64,000 bases of DNA from Raphanus sativus. Taxonomy: Eukaryota > Streptophyta > Magnoliopsida > Brassicales > Brassicaceae. Position 1 is the stretch's first letter, and every line of letters begins with the position of its first letter. The notes beneath the pieces were generated by a model, which was given only the letters and a program-made list of their open reading frames with translations, was not told the DNA's origin and made no database searches. The DNA lies in the NCBI RefSeq assembly GCF_000801105.2, contig NC_079519.1, positions 26,635,288 through 26,699,287 on the forward strand, in the 5' to 3' direction. Below, piece by piece: positions 33,526-44,767 of the stretch. The position numbers were made by a program, and so were the translations under genes.

Positions 33526-34100
33526 CCGGGCGTAGCCCGGGGCCGATTCTAGTAATAGTAAAACAAGATGATGGTACCAAGATGATCGTTAACAATAGTG
33601 GTTTTAGTATAATAATAGAAAATTAAATTAGTACTTTAAAATCATTTAATTTTAACTATAAATTTGTCTATAAATAATATCTCATATTTTATCTCCAAAA
33701 TATAAAATTACTAACACATTTTAGATTTAACTGACAAGAATTATAGTAAAACTAAATTATAAGCTAAAAATATTCCAAACTCTAGTAAAATATATAATTT
33801 ATAAACTGATAATAACACTTAAATAGTAAATATATAAATAATTAAAATTAATAAAATATAAATTAAAAAAAAACACAAATTGAAGATCAACAATAACATA
33901 TCAGCATTTTAAAACCTAAAAGAAAATACAATCATAAAAATATTAACCCATAACATATCAGTTTTTAGTTTTGCACATGAGTTGTACACACCATCTCTCA
34001 GTGTCTCAACTCTTCAAATTCAATAGCTGCAGTTACATCTTCTTTTTTCTTTTTTAGTTTTTCTTTACTTTCGTTCTTTCATTGTTGAAACCACCATCTA

Positions 34101-34103
<3 letters not shown>

Positions 34104-34132
<29 letters not shown>
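34104..34132. repeat. (TA)n microsatellite
   Basis: A run of about 14 TA units. The right arm (near 41,257) lacks this run and about 20 flanking bases. Confidence 0.85.
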
Positions 34133-34136
<4 letters not shown>

Positions 34137-34149
34137 CATCAACATGAAC

Positions 34150-34740
34150 AGACACTGAAATTCTTCTAACAATCAAATTGGAGGTTCTGCATCTATGGAA
34201 ACAACAAATGACAGTTGTTTCTTGCACCTTGTACGAAATTATTCGCCTTAGGATTTTTCGTTCTTGGAATATGGATACGTGAGTGTGCGAAACTGAATTT
34301 GAGGATCTTAATATCTTCTAGATATCTAGAAAAGGCTGGTCAATCATCTGATTCCAAAACCATCTTCATCAATTGAAAACAATCCGTTGCAAAAATTACA
34401 TGAAATTTTCGTAAATTCCTCATATGTTCTATTCCTCAAATTAAGGCCTCGAGTTCCGAGTGTAGGGTGGAAGACTAGGCATAGTATTCATCGCTTCCAT
34501 TAACCCATCAAAACCTTCAAGCGTACCAACCTTGTCTTGAAAAAAAACTGATTCTCTTTCCATGATCCGTATGCAAAACACCATTTTCCTAGTATAGAAG
34601 GTAAAATCCAATCCATAGGCTCTCGAGATTTATCAATTCTCACAATTGCCTATTAAGCCTCTGTCCAAAGGTCTGCTTATGTCTCTTCCAAATTAAGAGT
34701 ATTCCTGAGATCAATATCCAAATTGATGAAAACTTTTGCA
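34150..34740 (-). pseudogene. LINE remnant, RNase H-like part, left
   Basis: The minus strand holds broken pieces matching the tail of plant LINE polyproteins, most legible in the other arm: LWTEA, REPMDWILPS, and LRKFHVIFTTDCFQLVKMV, an RNase H-like (RVT_3) signature. Stops and frameshifts throughout. It is old, since it is shared by both arms. Confidence 0.55.
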
Positions 34741-35176
34741 TTTCGTGTGTTTTCAAATATACCACAAAATCTAAGCATATTGATGACTTTTTGTTTGCAG
34801 AGATACTCTCCAAAAAAGTGATTCATATTTGTAAGGAGTGAAAAAGCGGAAAAATAACCATCTAAAATATTTAAGTCATATAATTTATAGAAGTGTGATG
34901 ATAAAGACTAGCATCTTTTGTTTCTGATCTGTAAAATTTTTGATCTTCGAGTTCTTTCACTTTCCAAAAATTTTCTCAATAAGAGCATTTTTAATGTATT
35001 TTTATTTTTATTTTAAATATAATTAATTTATATATAGAGATGAGTTTATTTCTACATATCTTTCTATATAAGGAATTAGAAGACGTAAAAAAAATAGAGA
35101 TGTGCGTTTGGGTAACCATTCGAGTTCAGTTTATATCTATTCGGGTTTTATGTTTTTGGGGTTAATAAAATAATAT

Positions 35177-36330
35177 GGAATGTTATTTATCATCTAGCCA
35201 GAGCCCCGGTCAAACCGTAGGACCACTGTACAAACCACCTTTGCCTGTGATTTTCACTCTCTTAGCCACCGATAAAGGGAATAACCATGCATGTAGATCA
35301 GTAAAAAAAAGAGAAACAAGGAAAAAAGGGGGAAACGAGACCTCTCACGGTGCCGTCGATGAAATCAACCACAAGAAAGGCAGACGAAGATTGGTCAAAG
35401 TTGTATGCAAGAGAGAAGGTAGATAGAAGAGAAATAAAATTATATCTTCAATTGATCTTATAGATATGTGGGGTCGGAACGGTGACGTAACACCTCAAGC
35501 TCTTCCCAGTGGCAGAGGCAGGATTTATTTTTACAAGGGTCAATTGAATAAGAATTACAATTTACAAGGGTTAAAGTTAATTCCACATTATTTTATCAAA
35601 ATTTTAGAAGGAAAATACAATTTTTGTTTCATATGGGTCAAGTGACCACCCTGAATACACAATAGTTCCGCCACTGGCTCTTCCCGGTGGTCTCTCCTCA
35701 TCCCACATCGGTTTTGAGGTTCCCGGTCAAGCGGCATAGCAGATCTGGTTTATTTAGAGCGAAGGTTTGACTAGGTGGCATGTTTAGATTCAGATCTGGT
35801 CCACCGGATTCCTCCTCTTTCGCTTGCATGTCTGCTTTGAGGACGGCAGACTGAGCTCGCGTTTGGGGACGCTGGTGGAGGAAGAGGCGAGGGGTTTTTG
35901 GGGTGCTGGCTTAGACATATCTGAACTTGGGAAGCCTTTTAGATCTGAGTTTTCTCTTCTCTTCTCTTCTTTTTCTCGGGTTTCTTCAAGCTAGGATATT
36001 GGTCTTTCCGCTAGGTGTGGTTTTATGTTTGCCGTGCTTTTTTTTTGTTTTCGCTCACTGACAGAAGCTGCTCCTCCTTTTGGTTCGTGTTCTTTTGGTG
36101 CTCTGGTATGTCGAAGACTAACTTGACGTGGTTTTCTCCTTGGTGGCAGATTCCGGCGGGTTGTTCGGCGCTGGTTATTCTTTGTTTTATCTATCTTTTC
36201 ATCAGCAGCTCTAAGATATCAAAACCTGATTTTCTTAAACCAGTTTATATTTTTTTGCTTTTTATTGTTTTCATTTTTATTTTATACTTTACAGCTGTCT
36301 ATTTATATTTTGAAAAATCTATATGAAACT
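35177..36330. other. Transposon-like GC-richer block, possibly LINE 5' region, left
   Basis: Less AT-rich than its surroundings and strongly conserved in the other arm (39,130-40,170). On the minus strand (plus in the right arm) a short frame begins MSKPAPQKPLASTSTSVPKR at 39,464, which could be the start of a LINE ORF1. It contains a hAT MITE. No intact gene. Confidence 0.35.
35507..35676. mobile_element. hAT MITE, in both arms (left copy)
   Basis: 170 bp with ends CAGTGGCAGAGGCAGG and the inverse of CAGTGGCGGAACT, flanked by the 8-bp duplication GCTCTTCC (35,499-35,506; 35,677-35,684). Its counterpart is 39,706-39,877. Confidence 0.88.
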
Positions 36331-36594
36331 GTGATCATATGTTAGATTCATTTTTATTCTATTATGTAATAGAAAATTGATATGATCGGAAAATACTTTA
36401 CTTCAAACTCTATTTGAAGTAAGAAATGTAGTGAAGTTTGAAGATTCTATAAAGGTTGACAAAAAAAAGAAGATTCTATAAAGAAATGAAGAGATGCATA
36501 CACTGCTAAATAATGCATATATTTATTTTGAGGTGGTGGACCATCGTGATACTATCGTACAAAGCGCATAGGTCTGGGTAATTGGGGGTATCAG

Positions 36595-36925
36595 CAGGGC
36601 CGTCCCTTCCTTAAGGTACATGAAGCATAGGCTTTAGGCCACAGTTTACAAAGTGAATTCTAAATGCCACATTTTGAATGTTTCGTTGCTATAACATAGT
36701 GTGATGATGTTTGGATCTCTTATATTTTAAAGAAAATCCATTGATTCTGTAGTTTCCAAACTAATTTTGCATTTTTATTATTGTGAGTCTAAACACATTT
36801 CTGATCTCTTTTTTTGTAACAACACATTTCTGATTTACATATACGTTTTTGTTTAAAAATCATGACTTTATATAACAAAAAGATTTTTTTGCCTTTAGGC
36901 CACCAAAATTACCGGGACGGCACTG
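36595..36925. mobile_element. hAT MITE, left arm only
   Basis: 331 bp bounded by CAGGGCCGTCCC and GGGACGGCACTG (11 of 12 inverted), with the 8-bp duplication GGTATCAG at 36,587-36,594 and 36,926-36,933. The right arm near 38,800 has one GGTATCAG, the empty site. Confidence 0.93.
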
Positions 36926-37018
36926 GGTATCAGATTGGTTTACATCGGTTATTTTGGATATTGGATTGTTTGTTTAGGATATTTTGTATCTATTTAAGAA
37001 TCATCAAATTTTTGGTTT

Positions 37019-38403
37019 GAATAGGTTCTGCAAGTTTTAAATTCGGGTCAGTTCGGATAGTCAAATGAACCTGCCAAGACATGGAAAAAATTCAAGTCCC
37101 ATTTATTTACGGTTCATTTTTGTTTTTCGGGTAATTCGTATAAAATATTTAATATCTCAAATAAAATATATTGTAATTTATATGATTCTGATAAAAAAAT
37201 TGGATCATTCAGATTGTTTCAAATAGTTTGTATATAAGTATATGAATACTTGCAGATAATGGAAAATTCAGATAGTTTAGATAGTTAAAATATATATATA
37301 TTTAGTTATTGCATATGTATATGTATATGTATATAAATTAATATTTACATATTCCATGTATCCCTTAGGTTCTCCTTTAGTTTAGATATATGAAAACATA
37401 TAAAATTTTGGTATTTGAAAGTTTCGGTCCGATTTTGATTTCTATTTTTTTCGATTCGGTTCTTTCATATGTTGATTAAAATGATCAGGTCTAAGTGTCA
37501 AATCACTTCTTATTCACGTAACTGTGGTCAATAAAATAATAATTTTATTAGTGAAAGAAATTTAATGGTTAAAACCTCAAGTAAATTTGTTTAAAGTAAA
37601 AACTATTAAATTAATTATTAAGCGCAAACTCCCAAATAATATTCATTTAATATATTAGGTATATATTAGACTCTCTGTCTACGGTACCGGTAAAACAAAC
37701 CGATATTACCAGTCAATGTATTGTTTAGGAGTTTTATTTCAAACCAAAATTAGTTGAGGGATTCTAGAATTAATATTTTTCAAAAAATCCAATTAAATTT
37801 AATAAGTCAAGTTATAAAATTAGCACGAGGTAAATCTGTTTTAAAATCTACACTATGCTTTTTTTTGACTAAAAATCTACACTATGTTCAATATCATTTA
37901 GTATTTTTTCTAAATTACATATTTTTGGATCCAAACAAAACCTGGTCTCTTATGATAAAAGATATCTAAATGGGACTTAAATCTATACTTCCAAAATTAA
38001 ATACAAATGTATTTTTCAAAAGAAAAAAACGATTGTTGAGTGCAAGAAAAAAAACTCAGAAAATGTAAGCTACTGTGAATGCATACTCAAGTACGCCACC
38101 ACGAAGACCACCAACCAAACTTAGATTACATATATGTAAACATTTTGAATTTTTATACCAAAAAAAAAAACATTTTGAATTAGTTTTTGGTTGTTCAAAT
38201 TTTCTGAACCATTTTGTATTTTAAAAGAAAATTCTTAAGAATCAAGTTCAAGAAAAACACTCGAAAAAAATTCTTAAACATCATATGGATAATCCACATC
38301 TTTATTGACATAAATATGGGTTTCCAGCTAAAACTTCCAATTACTAATACATGAATTCCATTAATTAGGGGGTAAGCCTCTATTGGGGTGAGCGAGTATT
38401 CAT
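37019..38403. other. Unpaired spacer at the hinge of the inverted repeat
   Basis: About 1.4 kb of AT-rich DNA with no mirror partner in the window; its partner, if any, would fall in the N gap. No gene, RNA or element termini found. Confidence 0.6.
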
Positions 38404-38503
38404 NNNNNNNNNNNNNNNNNNNNNNNNNNNNNNNNNNNNNNNNNNNNNNNNNNNNNNNNNNNNNNNNNNNNNNNNNNNNNNNNNNNNNNNNNNNNNNNNN
38501 NNN
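38404..38503. other. Assembly gap of exactly 100 N
   Basis: One hundred consecutive N, the usual placeholder for a gap of unknown size. Right-arm homology starts at the first base after it. Confidence 0.99.
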
Positions 38504-38566
38504 AACTAAAAATTTGATGATTCTTAAATAGATACAAAATATCCTAAACAAACAATCCAATATCCA

Positions 38567-38758
38567 TTACCACGGATGTGGCAGTTCAGTTGGTTTAAGC
38601 GCAGCCGTTGGTGGTGTTGTGCTCCTGGGTTCGATCCACCGTGGGAGGAGTGTCCAGGGCCTTAACAGGTACAGACGCAGGCTGGCTCCGGGCCTAGGTA
38701 GGGGGATTAGGGCCGAAGGCCCGAACCTCCGACGTGGTTAATCAAAAAAAAGAAAAAA
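38567..38758 (+). mobile_element. tRNA-derived SINE, right arm only
   Basis: About 190 bp with a pol III A-box-like TGGCAGTTCAGTTGG and a B-box GGTTCGATCC, a GC-rich body and an A-rich 3' tail. A 16-bp target duplication AACAATCCAATATCCA flanks it (38,551-38,566; 38,759-38,774). The left arm (about 36,960-36,990) has a single copy of that 16-mer in reverse, the empty site. Confidence 0.93.
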
Positions 38759-39129
38759 AACAATCCAATATCCAAAATAACCGATGTAAACCAATCTGAT
38801 ACCCCCAATTACCCAGACCTATGCGCTTTGTAGGATAGTATCACGGTGGTCCACCACCTCAAAATAAATATATGCATTATTTAGCAGTGTATGCATCTCT
38901 TCATTTCTTTATAGAATCTTCTTCTGTTTTTTGGTCAACCTTTATAGAATCTTCAAACTTCACTACATTTCTTACTTCAAATAGAGTTCGAAGTAAAGTA
39001 TATTCCGATCATGTCAATTTTCTATTACATAATAGAATAAAAATGAATTTAACATATGATCACAGTTTCATATAGTTTTTTTTTTAAATATAAATAGACA
39101 GCTGTAAAATATAAAAAAAAAATGAAAAA

Positions 39130-40170
39130 AAAAAATTAAACTGGTTTAAGAAAATCAGGTTTTGATATCCTAGAGCTGCTGATGAAAAGAAAGATAAAAG
39201 AAAGAATAACCAGTGCCGAACAACCCGCCGGAATCTGCCACCAAGGAGAAAACCACGTCAAGTTAGTCTTCGACATACCAGAACACCAAAAGAACACGAA
39301 CCAAAAGGAGGAGCAGCTTCTGTCAGTGAGCGAAAACAAAAAAAGCACGGCAAACATAAAACCACACCTAGCGGAAAGACCAATATCCTAGCTTGAAGAA
39401 ACCCGAGAAGAAGAAGAGAAGAGAAGAGAAAACTCAGATCTAGAAGGCTTCCCCAGTTCAGATATGTCTAAGCCAGCACCCCAAAAACCCCTCGCCTCTA
39501 CCTCCACCAGCGTCCCCAAACGCGAGCTCAGTCTGCCGTCCTCAAAGCAGACATGCAAGCGAAAGAGGAGGAATCCGGTGGACCAGATCTGAAGCTAAAC
39601 ATGCCACCTAGTCAAACCTTCGCTCTAAATAAACCAGATCTGCTATGCCGCTTGACCGGGAACCTCAAAACCGCTGTGGGATGAGGAGAGACCACCGGGA
39701 AGAGCCAGCGGCGAAACTATTGTGTATTTAGGGTGGTCACTTGACCCATATGAAAAAAAAAAAATGTATTTTCCTTCTAAAATTTTGATAAAATACTGTG
39801 GAATTAACTTTAACCCTTGTAAATTGTAATTCTTATTCAATTGACCCTTGTAAAAATAAATCCTGCCTCCGCCACTGGAAAGAGCTTGAGGTGTTTCGTC
39901 ACAGTTCCGACCCCACATATTCGCGCCAAGAAGCCAGAGCCCCAGTCAAACCATAGGACCACTGAACAAACCACCTTTGCCTGTGATTTTCACTCTCTTA
40001 GCCACCGATAAAGGGAATAAACATGCATGTAGATCAGTGCAAAAAAAGAGAAACAAGGAAAAAAAGGGGAAACGAGCCCTCTCACGGTGCCGTCGATGAA
40101 ACCGACCACAAGAAAGGCAGACGAAGATTGGTCAAAGTTGTCTGCAAGAGAGAAGGGAGATAGAAGAGAA
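39130..40170. other. Transposon-like block, possibly LINE 5' region, right
   Basis: Mirror of 35,177-36,330. A short frame beginning MSKPAPQKPLAS at 39,464 (plus strand) ends after about 45 codons. Contains the hAT MITE at 39,706. Nothing intact. Confidence 0.35.
39706..39877. mobile_element. hAT MITE, in both arms (right copy)
   Basis: 172 bp; ends CAGCGGCGAAACT and the inverse CAGTGGCGGAGGCAGG, flanked by GGAAGAGC and a slightly mutated copy GGAAAGAGC. Confidence 0.85.
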
Positions 40171-40589
40171 ATAAAATTATATCTTCAATTGATCTTATAG
40201 ATTATATATAAAGATGATAAATAACATTCCATATTATTTTATTAACTCCAAAAACATAAAACCCGAATAGATATAAACTGAATTCGAATGGTTACCCAAA
40301 CGCACATCCCTATTGTTTTTACGTCTTCTAATTCCTAATATAGAAATATATGGAGAAATAAACTCATCTCTATATATAAATTAATTATATTTAAAATAAA
40401 AATAAAAATAAATTAAAAATGCTCCTATTGAGAAAAATTTTGGAATGTGAAAAAACTCGAAGATCAAAAATTTTACAGGTCGGAAACAAAAGATACTAGT
40501 CTTTATCATCACAAAACTATAAATTATATGACTTAAATATTTTAGATGGTTATTTTTCCGCCTTCTTCACTCCTTACAAATATGAATTA

Positions 40590-41190
40590 CCTTTTTGGAG
40601 AGTATTTCCGCAACCAGAAAGTCATCAATATGCTTAGATTTTGTGGTATATTTGGAAACACACGAAATTCAAAAGTTTTCATCAATTTGGATATTGATCT
40701 CAGGAATATTCTTAATTTGGAAGAGACATAAGCAGACCTTTGGACAGAGGCTTAATAGGCAATTGTGCTGAGAATTGATAAATTTCGAGAGCCTATGGAT
40801 TGGATTTTACCTTCTATACTAGGAAAATAGTGTTTTGCATATGGATCATGGAAAGAGAAATAGGTTTTTTCAAGACAAGGCTGGTACACTTGAAGGTTTT
40901 GATGGGTTAATGGAAGGTTTTGAAGGCTGGTACACTCAGAACTCGAGGCCTTAATTTGAGGAATAGAACATATGAGGAATTTACGAAAATTTCATGTAAT
41001 TTTTACAACGGATTGTTTTCAATTGGTGAAGATGGTTTTGGAATCAGATGATTGACCAACCTTTCCTAGATATCTAGAAGATATCAAAATCCCCAAATCC
41101 AGTTTCGCTCACTCGGCGCGTATCCATATTCCAAAAACGAAAAATCCTAAGGCGAATAGTTTCGTACAAGGTGCAAGAAACAACTATCAT
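40590..41190 (+). pseudogene. LINE remnant, RNase H-like part, right
   Basis: Plus-strand pieces include INLDIDLRNILNLEET, LWTEA, REPMDWILPSILGK and, after frameshifts, a segment near 40,935-41,060 reading LRKFHVIFTTDCFQLVKMV. A partial internal repeat (GGTTTTGA.GG.T.... around 40,880-40,930) disrupts it. Same decayed element as 34,150-34,740. Confidence 0.55.
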
Positions 41191-41784
41191 TTGTTGTTTC
41201 CATAGATGCAGAACCTCCAATTTGATTGTTAGAAGAATTTTAGTGTTTGTTCATATTGATGGTGGTTTCAACAATGAAAGAACGAAAGTAAAGAAAAACT
41301 AAAAAAAAAAGAAAAAAAAGAAGATGTAACTGCAGCTATTGAATTTGAAGAGTTGAGACACTGAGAGATGAGAGATGGTGTGTGTACAACTCATGTGCAA
41401 AACTAAAAACTGATATGTTATGGGTTAATATCTTTATGATTGTATTTTCTTTTAGGTTTTAAAATGCTGATATGTTATTGTTGATCTTCAATTTGTGTTT
41501 TTTTTTAATTTATATTTTATTAATTTTAATTATTTATATATTTACTATTTAAGTGTTATTATCAGTTTATAAATTATATATTTTACTAGAGTTTGGAATA
41601 TTTTTAGCTTATAATTTAGTTTTACAATAATTCTTGTCAGTTAAATCTAAAATGTGTTAGTAATTTTATATTTTTGAGATAAAATATGAGATATTATTTA
41701 TAGACAAATTTATAGTTAAAATTAAATTATTTCAAAGTACTAATTTAATTTTCTATTATTATACTAAAACTACTATTGTTTTCT

Positions 41785-42165
41785 GTACCATCTGTTTTTG
41801 TATACTATACGTACCACCTAGATCTGTACTACACCATAACTCATGACATACATCCACTTTCTCTTTGTACCATTATTTGTACTGCTCATTTTAATAGTTT
41901 CTTTTCGGTAATGTTCTTAATATGTATGTACTATCGAATTTTGTACTACAATCAACCATTGGTTTTTCGAAAGCGACGTTTAATTCAGTACAAAATTTGA
42001 CGATTGGTTTCATAGAAAGATGTACTATCTGTACTATCAGTCTAAACTTAACACCAGTTACAACCATTATACTGCTCATTTATAGTGGTTACAAAAATGT
42101 AATGTCTTCTCGTACTATCAACTTCTGTACTAACTTTGATTGGTTAGTGGTATCCCAAGATGTAC
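41785..42165 (+). promoter_or_regulatory. GTAC array upstream of right CCS
   Basis: GTAC starts at 41785, 41811, 41826, 41867, 41879, 41928, 41943, 41988, 42022, 42031, 42112, 42127 and 42162: all thirteen sites of the left arm are kept, with matching spacing, despite several substitutions between them. It ends about 50 bp before the CCS start codon. Here the upstream flank is uninterrupted host DNA. Confidence 0.6.
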
Positions 42166-42213
42166 TGTCATAATGTAATAAAAATATAAAGTTCGAGCTC
42201 AGAACACAAGGGA

Positions 42214-43014
42214 ATGATGTCATTTCTGAGATCAGTGGCAACTATTCCGCGAGCTGGGTCTGCAATTCCGACCGAGTTTTCACTCTCTTCTTCCTGTTCT
42301 ACCAAATCTCAGATATTTCCATTTCCATCTTCTTCCCGATCTTCGCCTCGACTTCGTGCAAGCGGTCCCATGGCGTGTGTTCCTCAAGGTTTGTGGTTCT
42401 AAACCTTCTCATTTTCGATAACTTGGTTTACCATATAACATTGATCTGGTTGGATTGCATGTTTCTTAGTTTCAGCTGCTGCAGTATCTGAATTCAAAGG
42501 ACCAAACATCTTCGGGGTGGTTCGGTTCGTTCAAATTTCTATGGAAAATGTAAGAATTGAAGCCAGTTTTGGCGGGTTGTCTCCAGGAAAACACAGTTGG
42601 TGTATCAATGAGTATGGAGATCTCACAAAAGGAGCAGCTTCTACCGGGAACATATACAATCCTTTACAAGATGATCAAGCCGCCACACAGGTTTGAACCG
42701 AACCAATCCAAACCGGGGTCACAAAATAAAATAAAAATGGTGATATAAAATTTGCCATGTTTGTTATATAGCTACCAGGCGACCTAGGAACGTTGGAGGC
42801 AGACCAAAATGGAGAAGCGTTATATACGGTAAAGAAAGAGAATATGAAGGTAACGGATCTGATTGGACGAGCCATTGTGGTGTATGAAACAGAGGATAAG
42901 TCGGTACACGGCATTACTGCCGCTGTTGTTGCTAGAAGCGGAGAAGTAGGAGAGAGTTGCAGAAAGCTTTGTTCTTGTGATGGAACCACAATTTGGGAAG
43001 CTACTGTTTACTGA
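42214..43014 (+). CDS. CCS: Copper chaperone for superoxide dismutase lacking domain I, right copy
   Basis: Exons 42214-42388, 42476-42690 and 42772-43014; 633 nt, 210 residues, the same architecture as the left copy: transit peptide, MACVPQ joined to AAAVSEFKGP, SOD-like domain II, C-terminal CSC. The Atx1-like copper-binding domain I is absent here too, so the loss predates the split of the arms. Changes include IPRAGS versus IPLAGS, SSCS versus SSSS and ASGPMA versus ASAPMA in the transit region and PNIF versus PNVF in domain II. Frames and splice sites are intact. It is divergent from nothing downstream; SAP follows on the same strand. Confidence 0.88.
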
Positions 43015-44016
43015 GCCATGGCCATAAAAATTATATATTCTAAAGTTCGGATGCGGAATCCAAAAATTGTTTCTTAAAATTTTAGTTCCTTCGCATATGT
43101 TCTGTATTTTCTTATATTATTGTGTGAATATATTCGATAAATATCATAGTGGATTGTGCGTACTCTTTTCATTTTTATTGAGTTCTCAACTGATCAAAAT
43201 GATTCTTCCCGTCTTCCAAAACTACATTAATCCAAAAACTACATTAGCAAAATTCACGTTAAACATTACCGGCGATTGCTACTAAGCTTAACCTGAATTT
43301 TGCTAAAAACCTAGAGAACGTTGAAGAAAAACAAACTGCAGGTTAGATTGATCACCCAAAGTAAAATGATATTTTTCATTTGTCCATTGATTTACGAAAT
43401 GTTTACTCCAATTTACCTCATAAAGGAAATCCGGTTCGAATAAACCGGTTCTTAATTCAAACCGAAATTATGCTTCAAATTTTCCAATTTTGATTAGATA
43501 AAATTAAAAATCGAAGTTATTTACCGTACCGAATCTTGTTCCGTCTCTCCCGAGAAACCGAACTGGTTCGTGTCTCTCTCGAGAAACAGAAAAGTTTCGG
43601 TTTGACCGATAAAAATAAAGAACCACTTGTCGGAAATGATCAGTGATATATAACTTTGACACATCCACTTCTTCTTTACCAAATAAAGTTAATTTCGACT
43701 CGCACGGAAACAGAACATAGAAGATTATCGAAGCTTCCTTTTTACTGGCGGCTGAGATTTCGATCGGGAAAGGTCTCTTCCAATTCTTTTCTTTCTCCTT
43801 TAAATTTCTCTTCTTCTATTACAATCTTGCCCATGTTTCGACTCAAAGACGAGATACCACCAGAAAAAAAATCTTATTTTCATTTTATTCTTCTTAAATC
43901 TCAATATATTTTTTTTGTCAGAGGAACCCTAACCCTAGTTCAAAGTCTAAGCTTTTATCATCTGTTCTTCAAATCAGTATTTCTCTTTTATGTTGTTGTT
44001 TCAGTGTAAATTAAAA
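43015..44016 (+). other. CCS 3' region and SAP 5' region, right
   Basis: Mirror of 23,025-24,020; includes the SAP leader and likely 5'-UTR intron ending in TTTCAG at about 44,004. No additional gene. Confidence 0.5.
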
Positions 44017-44454
44017 ATGGGTTCAGGGCAAGACGACGGAACAAGCATCTCCCCATCGGAGCCAAAGCTCTGCGTGAATGGCTGCGGATTTTTCGGAACA
44101 GCTGCTACCATGAACCTCTGCTCCAAATGCTATCGCGACCTCAAAACCACCCAAGTCCAAGCTAAAGCCTCCTTGGAGAAATCTCTAAACCGTAAACCCA
44201 AAACCTCCCTCGAATCAGCTCTTGCATCAACGAGCAGTGAAACTGCTCCACAGACTAGTGCCAAGACGAGGTGCTTGAGCTGTAACAAGAAAGTGGGCTT
44301 GATGGGGTTTAAGTGCAAGTGTGGGAGCACATTCTGTGGAGACCATAGATATCCGGAGAATCATGAATGCCAGTTCGATTTCAGAGGACAAGGAAGAGAT
44401 GCGATTAGCAAAGCTAATCCGTTGGTGAAGGGTGAAAAGGTTAAAAGATTCTAA
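44017..44454 (+). CDS. A20/AN1 zinc-finger stress-associated protein, right copy
   Basis: 145 residues, MGSGQDDGT start, single coding exon. Both the A20 and AN1 fingers keep every Cys/His ligand. It differs from the left copy by three residues outside the metal ligands. Same likely intron in the 5' UTR. Convergent with the metacaspase, 313 bp away. Confidence 0.93.
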   Translation: MGSGQDDGTSISPSEPKLCVNGCGFFGTAATMNLCSKCYRDLKTTQVQAKASLEKSLNRKPKTSLESALASTSSETAPQTSAKTRCLSCNKKVGLMGFKCKCGSTFCGDHRYPENHECQFDFRGQGRDAISKANPLVKGEKVKRF

Positions 44455-44767
44455 AAGTAAAAGAGTAAGCTGAAGAATGCCTTTTTTTTTCTTTTTGCTA
44501 TTAAAAGGTGATCCTTGTGTTGTATGTGTATATAGCTATGGTTTGATTCGGTTTGTGTTCTTGCTATTGGTTTGGATGTGGTGGAGTCTTGTTCTGTAAT
44601 AAAAGAATTTTCATAGAACTTGTGTGTGTGAAGAGTTTCTGTTAAAATGGAATTATACTAAAAATGTGTGTATTTATTTTACATGGAAACACACAACTTA
44701 CTTCAACAAAAAAGAAAAAACTCCAAAATACTTAAAATCAAGAAACTAAATCTTGAAAATCCATTTT
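44455..44767. other. Convergent 3' region between SAP and metacaspase, right
   Basis: Facing 3' UTRs; mirror of 22,267-22,586 with minor indels. No gene. Confidence 0.5.

Larger units (their letters stand above)
25269..33552 (+). mobile_element. Helitron E with PHD exon and nested Copia, left arm only
   Basis: A 5' TCTAACACTATACTAAAAGG fits a diverged Helitron start. The 3' end is a CCCGGGC-gta-GCCCGGG hairpin (33,526-33,542) then gattCTAG (to 33,552), with A before and T after. The right arm at 41,773 is uninterrupted. Between the element and the re-entry of arm homology (33,590) are about 37 bp of extra host sequence, and the 8-mer AACAATAG flanks the whole unpaired block. Cargo: a 4.45-kb Copia insertion, a broken PHD-finger exon and 3.1 kb of unrecognised DNA. 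The 5' boundary is less sure than the 3'. Confidence 0.72.
1..37018. repeat. Left arm of giant inverted repeat
   Basis: Read in reverse complement, this interval matches 38,504-62,851 through five gene pairs and the DNA between them. Anchor pairs are 1 with 62,851, 7,486 with 54,476, 12,188 with 50,286, 21,182 with 45,852, 24,822 with 42,214, 25,263 with 41,773, 33,590 with about 41,775, and about 37,018 with 38,504. Mismatches are scattered and coding exons are nearly identical. The arm is interrupted by insertions absent from the other arm (71-660, 2,480-3,854, 5,269-6,103, 8,268-8,545, 16,179-19,580, 20,029-20,711, about 25,264-33,589, 36,595-36,925). It reaches base 1, so it probably continues outside the window. 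Confidence 0.95.

Noticed and set aside
36015..36326. Membrane-protein-like open frame (Phe/Trp-rich, 103 codons)
   Set aside because: It is the antisense of the GC-richer transposon-like block, is broken in the mirror arm, and lacks any recognised family.
38195..38560. Open frame spanning the N run
   Set aside because: It crosses the assembly gap, so most of its apparent length is undetermined.
42557..42748. Separate small protein frame overlapping CCS exon 2
   Set aside because: It is in another frame. The CCS frame through exon 2 is continuous and gives the conserved SOD-like sequence.
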